Assembly (NCBI GenBank): GCA_000697055.1
Contig: JNDT01002363.1
Location: 24,626 to 88,625, forward strand
Reading direction: 5' to 3'
Length of the DNA stretch: 64,000 nucleotides
From: Saksenaea vasiformis B4078
Taxonomy: Eukaryota; Mucoromycota; Mucoromycetes; Mucorales; Saksenaeaceae
The notes beneath the pieces are model-generated. The model did not search any database. It was not told where the DNA came from and saw nothing but the letters and a program-made list of their open reading frames with translations. Both the position numbers and the translations under genes were made by a program. This document shows positions 55,135 through 64,000 of this stretch, in pieces (within the stretch, counting starts at the first letter, position 1; every line of letters starts with the position of its first letter).

Positions 55135-57129
55135 AAAATGTAGCGTGAAGAAAAGAAAAGAACGATATGTATTTTCTCTGGTGAAATGCAATGAAAATCC
55201 AGGAATGCTGTCTATCTCTCATTTACCGTAGGACAACCAAAACATTGAAGTGTCGCCACAACGCAGCCTATGTTTCTATTTCAGTCTCGATGAAATTCTT
55301 TTTTTTCCTGTGCTCTAGTTAGTTGATTAAGCAAAGAGATAGCAAGATGACTACGTGTAACCTGGGGTAGTTCAGGGCACCGCATTGATCGACGCACAAC
55401 TGACAGTTGGTTGTGGAGATCTCTGCAGAGCTTCAACAGCACTCTGGACCACATGCAGAAATAAATCGAGCATGTCAGTTACAATCGCCCCACGCCTTGG
55501 GCGCCCCGTAAACTTGATGAGAGTCTGGGATCTCCTGTCGAGAACGAACGCCCCATTAACGGAAGTTCGTATTACGAAACGTAAAATGACACGACTTTTC
55601 GTTTGTTTTATGCTTGTAAACGCCAAAACCAACTTGAAAATAAACATTTAATTAACCATTGGCTTCTTGCGTTCGCAGGCGCAGCAATTAAGTTTCTTTC
55701 CGCTTGTGGACAAAACGTTTCCGTGTTGGTTTGGTGCGGTTCCTCACCTGGATACCTTACCTTTTTTCTTTTTAGCATGAGCCTTAACTCTTAATCTGTA
55801 CAAGACGTATTTGTATATAGCAAATGACTTCATAGCAAATAATACCGCATCAGCCCTTGACGTGCGCACAAGAAGTCTTGTTTATACGATACAATGTCAA
55901 ATCATTCGTTTGTGCACCAATACGTTTGGCTTCTTAGAGCCTGTGTTAAAACGAAATTATGCTGCAGTAGTAAATCATTGCACTATAAACCCATACTACG
56001 CTTAAAAAAGTACTAGATAATAATATTCACAGCAGCAGAACTTCAAGAAACTCTATAGGAGGGGAAAAAGAGCAGTGTGTATATGTCGGATACTATGCCT
56101 TCTTTTTGGGGTTCCGACTCTAGAAGCCCTCAGATCATTCAGGGAGAAATTATCTTGACAGGAGTGGCTTCTTTAGGTTACATCATTTCTCTCACTGCCG
56201 ACGCGCCAAGGCCTGCAATATTCTAAGTTGATACGCACTACCTGTTTATTAGATGACTGTGTTACTTGGTTCTGGGATTCGAGGTCGCACAAGGTAAATG
56301 ATTGTTATGAATCATTTCACAATGCAGCTCATGTCCTCCCAGTTTAGTTCTGGATCCTCGTAAGTCACACGTTAATCTACGCCATATGCCCCGTCCTATA
56401 TGAGGCTAGTCGAAATTTACCCAGTGTCGTCGATAGAAGGCTCGAAGCAACCGCATCGTACCTCTATTGCAAAGGCGAATTAATTGTCAGTGAGCGCTCG
56501 AGGAAATACAACTACTGATCATTAAAATATGTTTTATTCTGCTCTAAATGAATTTAGCGTTTCGCCAGGACCGATCTGCGCTGAAAAGAAAACAAACGAC
56601 TGCAGTTAGCATACCGATTATGGCAGAAAGATCATATATTACTTATATGAAGTTTTTGTCACAAAATTCATTGGAGCGTCGTTTATCTTATTTAATGGTT
56701 AGCAAGTGGGTATATCTGCTGCTTGTGCAGTGAATTCACCGTACAAAATCCGTGGTAGTACAGCCAAGAAAGAAATGAAGAGTTGGGAATGCCGTATCCG
56801 GCGCGAAGAAAGCCTATCCACACACCGTTGTTATATGAATACTATTTTGCTTGCTTGCATCTATAAACAACAAGACGAACTGAAACGTCAGGAATTAAAC
56901 ACGTCAACCGATTAGTTCCTTACACCTTTGTTGTACCTCGGTTTGTGTCCGAAATCATTTGTAGTCGTCGATGCTGATGCCAGTCGGTGATAATCATGCG
57001 TTCAGTTAGGGATATCTCAAGTATGTGGTTAAGATATATTATATACATCATCATCATCATACATTATTATCATACATCATCATCATACATCATAATCTCA
57101 TCTCATCTCATCATACATATCTCATCTCA
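55135..57129. other. Intergenic, ends in a CAT-type microsatellite
   Basis: No gene is supported in 55135-57040. From about 57044 to 57129 there is a CATCAT/CTCAT microsatellite that abuts the first Helitron end. Confidence 0.4.
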
Positions 57130-57168
57130 TCTATAATATAAAGAAATGTCAACGAGCACCACAGCTGG
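57130..57168 (+). mobile_element. 39-bp collapsed Helitron (5' and 3' termini only)
   Basis: Starts TCTATAATATAAAGAAATG after an A and runs into CGAGCACCACAGCTGG, followed by T. That is a 5'-TC start, a CTRR (CTGG) end and an A/T target, the Helitron rules. The same start begins the neighbouring 798-bp element, and the same end closes it. Confidence 0.65.
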
Positions 57169-57966
57169 TCTATAATATAAAGAAATGTCAATTGAGTTTG
57201 AAAATTTTTGTGGCTTTTTACTGGCCCCTTTGCCTCTTTTTTGTCCTTTTTCATTGGCTGAATAAGTCACATGATTTTTCGCACTTTTTTATCTGTTGCT
57301 GCTGACTCCCCCCCCTTTTTTTTTTTTTTCCTTTTCATCATCTAAACCAAGCACTTTTTGGAGTGAACTTCTCTCAGCACCGAAAGACACTAGGCCAAGC
57401 ATTATCAATTAGAAAGTGTATTATTCACCGTCTCCTTCTCCGTCTTTTTCAATTCTTTCCCATAAAACAATTGCCGTTGAGCGAAGCGAAAGTCACACAA
57501 GCACTTTTCGGAGTGTACTTTCCTCGGTAGCGAAAGACGCTAGATCAAGCATTATCAATTAGAAGGTGTATTATTCATCATCCCCTTATGTGTCTTTTCC
57601 AATTCTTTCCCATACAACAATTGCTATTGAGCGAAGCGAAAGTCGCAACTTTCAAAAAAGAAGTATGATCAAGCAAAAAATATAAAGATCTTTCTTCTTT
57701 TATACCATCTTTTCTTTCACATCATCTCTTCCTTCACAGTGCGTCTTCTTTACATCATCTTTTCTTTTACATAGATTCTTCCTTCATGCACTCTTTTTTT
57801 TGTATATAGTTCTTTTTTATCCATATATTCCAGCAACAAACTTTCGGCAATTGAACTAATTATTTCTTGCCAACTGAATCTTCAGTCTTCCATAAAATCT
57901 TCTCAATAATATTTCTTTTTCCCATAGAAAAGCAGTGTTGCGAAGCGAAGCGAGCACCACAGCTGG
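57169..57966 (+). mobile_element. Non-autonomous Helitron (798 bp)
   Basis: Begins TCTATAATATAAAGAAATG immediately after the CTGG of the 39-bp element. It ends GCGAAGCGAGCACCACAGCTGG and is followed by T. The GCGAAGCGAAGCG stretch just before the end can form the short subterminal hairpin typical of Helitrons. No long frame inside. An internal direct duplication of 150-bp period lies at 57351-57650. Confidence 0.7.
57351..57650 (+). repeat. Tandem duplication, 150-bp period, inside the Helitron
   Basis: GCACTTTTTGGAGTG at 57351 recurs as GCACTTTTCGGAGTG at 57501. Both copies contain AAGCATTATCAATTAGAA, GTGTATTATTCA and TGAGCGAAGCGAAAGTC. Around 85 percent alike by eye. Confidence 0.75.
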
Positions 57967-58717
57967 TACATATATACATATTTGGTTTGCAATTACCAAC
58001 TCCGATTGGCTGGATATATAATAGTTTGGATCAGTTTTTCCGCTGTGATTGGTTAGAAATAGGTGCATTTCTCAATCCTCATTGGAGCTCGCTAAATCAC
58101 ATGATTTCATCTTTCTTACTGTTACTTCAGTGTGTGTGCATGTACTTAACTTGGCAGCATTTCACGATCTTACTTCTTATACTAGCCAGCTTATTTGAGC
58201 GTGGAAAATCAATCTGGCATGATTTTAATCCCTATCCCTGTTTAATATGTATCTTATATCCTTTTGGTGATGTGTAATTACCATATTTACCATGACAAAC
58301 ATTATGTGAGATACAAAAATAAACCTTTATTCTTAATTATTATCTTTGCTTCTTGATTATCCTTTTTCCTTTGACTTTGTCGATAAAAACACACACAGCT
58401 TCCACGTTCCATATTCCATTCTATCAGTTCATAAAATATGCCTTCTGTCCATCCTTCTGTTTGTCCTTCCTGCAGACGAAATGACCATCGCCGCAGTTCC
58501 AGTAGACTCTGCCCAAATAATAGACGTGTCAGGAATAATAGCCGTGTCATTCAAATTGTGTTTAGTGCCGAAGAGCACGTATCAACCTGGACAAATGCAT
58601 AAATGCTGATAATTTCTACCTTTTGAAAGTTATAACGATCATGAGCAAACGCCTCAAGTGGGTGCAGCGTACGTATTGTCTCACTCACAGGCATAAGTTT
58701 CTGATATGCTCACATTA
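57967..58717. other. Intergenic between the two Helitron regions
   Basis: No gene or repeat recognised; AT-rich with hydrophobic-looking short frames. Confidence 0.35.
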
Positions 58718-59130
58718 GGCCCAGTATTCGTCCACTGATGCCAATTGCTCCGGCACTGAATTCTCGCCCAATGTCTCCCATGTACAGTATGCTCAATGGT
58801 AATATGCTTTGAAGGTCCTCTAATAGAAATGTATTAATAGGCCCAATATTCGTCCATTGGTACCAATTGCTCCGGCATTGAATTCTCGCCCGATGTCTCC
58901 CATGTAAGCTCAATGGTAATATGCTTTAAAGGTCTTCTAATAGAAATGTATTAATAGGTCCAGTATTCGTCCATTGATGCCAATTGCCCCGGCAGTGAAT
59001 TTTCATCAACCTGCTTCCGTGTATGTCCAACTGTATATGCGCCTCAAAAAAGTTGCTAATAGTAATGTAATAGTAGCCCTAACGTACCTCCACTGAGATC
59101 AATCGCTCCAGCAGAAAGTTTTCAAGAGAG
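58718..59130 (+). repeat. Tandem array, three to four units of about 120 bp, upstream of RepHel
   Basis: Units start GGCCCAGTATTCGTCCA (58718), GGCCCAATATTCGTCCA (58840), GGTCCAGTATTCGTCCA (58957) and a diverged TAGCCCTAACGTACCTCCA (about 59074). Each has TGCCAATTGCTCCGGCA and, in the first two, TAATATGCTTT. It ends about 80 bp before the helicase start and may be the element's promoter region. Confidence 0.75.
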
Positions 59131-59209
59131 CAATTCTGAGTAATATGAAGAATCATTTCGAACTAAAAGTTACTGATAGAAAAGCAAATTTAGTCGCCAA
59201 AATCAAACT

Positions 59210-62200
59210 ATGTCACCAGCCCATCCTGCAGCAAGTACTTATTCACTTGCACAAAATATTCATCGAGGTTGGCAAGGTGCTTCTTCTATGGTTGCACGAC
59301 AAACGAACTTCAGCGAGAGCATTATTACGGGACAGCATATTGTCACCGATGAAAACAGCAACAGCTACCGGAGACACGTTCTTCCTGGAATGGATGCTGA
59401 ATGCTCGAAATGCCACGCGCGTATGTGGATATGGGAGAAAACAACAAATTCGTCATTGAGAAATCCTGTGTTCACCATGTGCTGTTCTGATGGGAAGGTT
59501 CAACTTCCTACGGTTGATACACCTCCTCAGCTTATCATTTCTCTCTTGACTGGGAGAGACGAAAGTTCTATACATTTTCGCAAAAACATTAGAGCCTACA
59601 ATAATGTGTTTGCATTCTCATCTTTGGGAGTTCAATTAGATCACGAATTAGCAAACGGCAGAGAAGGAGTCTACACTTTCCGCATTAATGGGAACGTTTA
59701 CCACCAGATTGGTCCAATATGACCTCAGGACGGACAAGAGCACAACCCTTGCTTTGCTCAGATATATATATATATATATATATATGATCCTGAGACTCAG
59801 ATTCAGCACCGTGAACAGATGTTCCAAGGGCTGTACCAAAGTCTACTATTCCAGATTCAGGATTGGTTCCTCCAAAACAATGTGTTTGCTCAAAATATTC
59901 AGTTTGCAGCTGAACGTATCCGAAATGAACCAACCGTTGATGTGAGCATCCGTATTGCTGGCAGTACGTCGCGTGATCAGCGCCAATATACTGCACCTTC
60001 CGTTCCTGAAGTGGCAGTCATCATCCCTGGACAAGAAGGTGACCAGCCACCCAATCGAGATGTGATCTATATGACAAGAGACGGCGATGTTCATCATATC
60101 CACGAACTACATTCCATGTATGACCCTATGCACTATGTACTCCTCTTCCCTCATGGTGATCTTGGCTGGTCAGCAGATTTGCCACTGAGCGATCCTGAAA
60201 CAAGGGTATTAATTCCTCGAAGAAATAATGTTGCTACTGTGGTGGAAAATGAAGACGAAGATGAAGACGAACATCACGAACGAGTGCTACAAAGGGGACC
60301 CCAAGAACGCGTCTCAGCAAGACAGTACTACTCATACCGCTTCCAGCTCCGTGCAAATTATTATTTGCATTTCTATGGTCGACTTTTTCACGAGTACATT
60401 GTAGACATGTATGCAAAAGTGGAAAGTCAGCGTCTGCACTTTATTCGTACACACCAAGATGAGCTGAGAGCTGATCTGTATTCAGGAGCGGCGGATGCTA
60501 TCTCTAATAGAGATGTAGATCCAATGCAAACTGGCCGAAGGGTTGTACTGCCTTCATCATTTACTGCCGGAGCGCGATATATGCATCAACAATACCAGGA
60601 TGCTATGAATATTGTCAGTGTGCTAGGAAAGCCTGACCTCTTTATCACCATGACATGTAACCCAAAATGGCCCGAAATTCAGAATGCATTATTACCTGGG
60701 CAGACTGCTTCGGATAGGCCCGACATTTGCTGCCGCGTCTTCAATGGGAAGTTTAAAAGCTTGATGGAGGATATTCGCAAGAAGCACGTATTTGGACGGG
60801 TGATCGGGTGGGTACATGTGATTGAATTTCAGAAACGCGGGCTTCCCCACGCCCATATACTTTTGATTTTACATCCTGAGGACAAGCCGACAACAGTGGA
60901 ACAATACGATAGCATTGTCTCTGCTGAAATTCCTAACAGGCGCGCTTTGCCGAAATTATACGAGACTGTTACAACAATGATGGTACACCATAAATGTGGC
61001 CAACATAATCAAGCCGCGGCATGCATGGTCAATGGTCGATGCAGCAAGAAATTCCCAAAGCAGTTCAGTTCCGAAACTGTAATCGATGGTGAGGGGTCTA
61101 TAACCTACCAGCGCCGTGATAACAGCAATGAAAACATTGTAGTGAACAATGTTCACATTGATAACAGCTGGATCGTTCCTTACAACCCATACCTATCAAC
61201 AAAGTACAACGCACATATAAATGTGGAGATATGTGCAAATGTACGAGCCATCAAATACCTGTATAAATACGTTTATAAAGGTTCTGACAGGACCAATTAC
61301 CAGATGCAGGTGGATAGTGATACCACGCAAGCAGTAGACGAGATTAGTGAGTGGCGAGATGCTCGATATCTTTCTGCCACAGAGTGCTGCTGGCGGATGT
61401 TTGCATTCAAGATTCAGATACAGTTTCCGACAGTATATCGATTGCAGATTCACTTGCCAAATTCTGAGCAAGTCTATTTCCGCAATGGTGCCGCTCTGGC
61501 AGATGCTGTTCGAAACCGCAGGCTTACAACACTAACGGCATGGTTCAAGCTTAATCAAGACCAGCAAAGTGCAAGGCAGTATTTATACATGGATATTCCT
61601 TCACATTACTCCTTTAACAAGCGTACTGGCGTTTGGATTCCGCGTACTCAGTCCACTGGAGCGATTGGCAGAATGTATTTTGTCCATCCTAAAGATACCG
61701 AACGATTCTGCTTGCGTGTCCTTCTACTGCATGTCCGGGGAGCGATGAGCTTTGAATACTTACGTACGTTTGAAGGCCGTTTGTACTCGACTTTTCAAGA
61801 AGCAGCGCGTGCAAGAGGCCTCCTCCGCAATGACAACGAATGGGAAAACTGCCTTGCTGAAGCATCGTTCGTGAATGCATCTTCCCGTCAACTGCGCAGG
61901 TTGTTCTGCTGTCTTTTGGTTCACTGCCACGTGTCTGATCCTGCGCAACTTTGGGATCGCTACTATACAGAACTGGCTGCTGATTTCATTTATCGATTCC
62001 AGCAAAGTCATACCATAGAACACCTAGATGTTGAAGAGGCCTGTCTTTCTGCTACGTTACGTGATATGGAGCGCTTATTACGTAATCAAGGAAGAACTCT
62101 TTCTCAATTCCCAAGCTTGCCTCAGCTACCGGTGCAAGATGAAGATGAAAACGCAGAGAATGCCATTTTTGCTGCAGAACTTGACTACGATGCAGAAATT

Positions 62201-63710
62201 TTACATGAACAAGTATCACAGCGAGAATCTCTGCTTAATGATGACCAAAAGCGTATCTTTGGCGTCATCAAACAAGCCCTTCAATCCACCGATCCATCGA
62301 CGTGGTCTAATCCCGATTCCAACGTGTTCTTCATTGACGGCCCAGGCGGTACTGGGAAGACATTTCTTTACAATACGATTCTTGCTCTACGTACGTTCTC
62401 AGCATCGCATCGCCCTTGCTGTTGCATCTTCTAGAATTGCCGCCATGCTCCTTGAAGGCGGAACAACTGCACACTCACGCTTCAAGATCCCTCTGAACCT
62501 TGATCTTTATCCTACATCCTCTATAAGGACCCAGTCTTCTGAAGCAAGTGTTATCAAAGACGCTGCAATAATTGTCTGGGATGAAGCTCCTATGATGAAC
62601 AAGAGGGCTGTCAAGTGTGTCGATACTCTCCTGCGCGACATCATGCGGGGTGATTCTCTTGGTCTAGAAGATATGCCTTTCGGTGGCAAGGTTGTTGTGT
62701 TTGGTGGTGACTTTAGGCAGATCTTGCCTGTAATTCCAAGGGCCAGCCGAGAACATATTGTTGATTCATGCATCTCACGTTTGCCCTGGTGGTCTCTGGT
62801 GCATAAGCTACAGCTTACGGAGAACATGCGGGTACGACGAGCCCGCAATGAGATAGACGCGTCAACCATTCAGCAATTTTCGAACTTCCTACTCGACGTG
62901 GGTAATGGTAACCATCCCACTCCTGGGTGTCCTCTGAAAACAGTGGCATTATCCAACTGCCAGCTGAATGGTGCCATACCAACAAGACTATTGAAGAAAT
63001 AGTCGACGTTACATGGCCCAATCTTCAAGCTACATCGCAGGAAAATGCTATCAACATAGTCAAGTCTGCTGTTCTTGCTCCTCGAAATGCAGATGTTGAT
63101 AGAGTGAACTTGAAGGCAATGGAGAAACTGCCGGGGCATACTCAACAATATCTATCTGTGAATAGCGTCGATGGCACTGAACATTCTGCACTGTACCCTA
63201 TGGAGTATCTTAATTCCATTGGACTAGCGAGCTTACCCCCACACAAGCTGCGCTTGAAGCTGAACCAGCCAGTGATGCTTATCCGGAATCTTGATCCTAC
63301 CAATGGGCTATCCAATGGGTGTCGCCTTATCTGTAGACATTTCTCTCGCAACTTGATCACAGCTGAGATAGCGGTTGGCGCTCATGCAGGAACAACAGTC
63401 TACATCCATCGAATAACTCGATTGACAGAAGATCACATCCTCCCATTTGTGTTATCTCGACATCAATTTCCCCTTAAAGCCCGCATTTTCTATGACAATC
63501 AACAAATCGCAAGGTCAAACACTTGAACATGCCTCGGTCTTTCTTCCAGTGCCTGTGTTTTCGCATGGTCAATTATATGTTGCACTCTCTCGAGTAAGCT
63601 CTCCGAACAACATCCATGTCTTTCTGTATACCAGCCAAAATTCCAACAACGATCGTTCAATAACCACAACCAAGAATGCTGTTTACAAAGAAGTTTTCCA
63701 GTCATTGTAA
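59210..63710 (+). pseudogene. Helitron replicase-helicase (RepHel), broken
   Basis: Reads in order: N-terminal zinc motif (CSKCHARMWIW); Helitron-like N domain (HELHSMYDPMHYVLLFPHG); Rep nuclease with the HUH motif in RGLPHAHILL and a tyrosine region upstream (YIVDMYAKVESQRLHF); then a Pif1-type SF1 helicase with Walker A GPGGTGKT, DEAPM, GGDFRQILPVI and the C-terminal motif INKSQGQTLEHASV. In rolling-circle transposition Rep nicks and the helicase unwinds. Damage: an in-frame TGA at 59720, and frame changes near 62388, 62930 and 63475. The frame starts at ATG 59210. Expected length is about 1,480 residues, normal for the family. Neither terminus of this copy is visible in the window. Confidence 0.88.
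59762..59785 (+). repeat. (AT)12 microsatellite inside the RepHel coding region
   Basis: A run of AT dinucleotides translates as alternating Ile and Tyr where Helitron proteins have a short IYIYD strand. It is in frame with both sides, so it has expanded in whole codons. Confidence 0.8.
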
Positions 63711-64000
63711 GCTTTTTCTCTTTTGATCATGTATTGACAATACTCTAACATCATCGATAGTTAACCCCTATATTTCTATATGCGCTATGTATCTAAATGT
63801 ACTCCAATTATGCTATCACTACTACTATTACTATGCAACGGTTATTTCTATGCCCTTCTTTTAAAACCATTTATCAATGTAAGCATGTTTTTCTTTCAGC
63901 GTCCAATTCATCTGTTCTGCAGCATATTTCATCTTGCCCATAGACTCTTGCACCTTTCCGATAGCCTTTTTCATCCTATCCATAACTTCTTTTATCTTTG
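63711..64000. other. Downstream of RepHel to the window end
   Basis: No coding sequence and no CTRR terminus with hairpin recognised. The Helitron 3' end probably lies beyond the window. Confidence 0.4.

Noticed and set aside
59762..59785. TATA run as a promoter
   Set aside because: It lies within and in frame with the RepHel coding sequence.

Overview
The window is nuclear DNA from a fungus. It has intron-rich protein genes with short GT-AG introns (about 45-100 nt), TACTAAC-like branch points, a Pol III tRNA gene and a dense load of eukaryotic transposons. CHERP-like and CEP104 genes, which ascomycete yeasts lack, together with Helitron and Fanzor-type elements, suggest an early-diverging lineage, most likely Mucoromycota/Mucorales. 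The organism is inferred from style and gene content, not from a marker gene.

Layout: (1) 0-17 kb is a housekeeping block: tRNase Z (+), a CHERP-like RNA-processing factor (-), a DUF202 membrane protein (+), proteasome beta1/PRE3 (+), transketolase (+), an ERG26-like sterol dehydrogenase (+) and RNA polymerase II subunit RPB3 (-). Three copies of a foldback repeat family (D, C, A) lie between these genes. (2) 17.5-28.1 kb is a transposon block: Tc1/mariner remnants, hairpin MITE-like pieces, and two diverged copies of a spliced TnpB/Fanzor-like protein gene. The second copy looks nearly intact. (3) 29.4-33.0 kb is one intronless gene for a Sec7/PH-type ARF exchange factor with an altered catalytic loop. 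(4) 35.25 kb has a tRNA-Ile(AAT), followed by about 8 kb (35.3-43.2) of nested LTR-like pieces forming a large imperfect palindrome with no visible gag or pol. (5) 43.6-55.1 kb holds a coiled-coil protein (-), the fourth foldback copy (B), a disordered acidic/proline-rich protein (-) and a 12-exon CEP104 gene (+). (6) 57.1-63.7 kb is Helitron territory: a 39-bp collapsed Helitron fused to a 798-bp non-autonomous one, then a large broken RepHel (HUH-Rep plus Pif1-type helicase) reading frame.

The genes do not form an operon-like pathway; this is an ordinary fungal gene neighbourhood broken up by transposons. The most unusual content is the Fanzor pair, the Helitron end-to-end junction, the foldback family, and a CEP104 gene in what is probably a non-flagellated fungus. 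Single-base frame disruptions recur in both essential genes (RPB3) and transposons, so part of the apparent gene damage may be assembly error.
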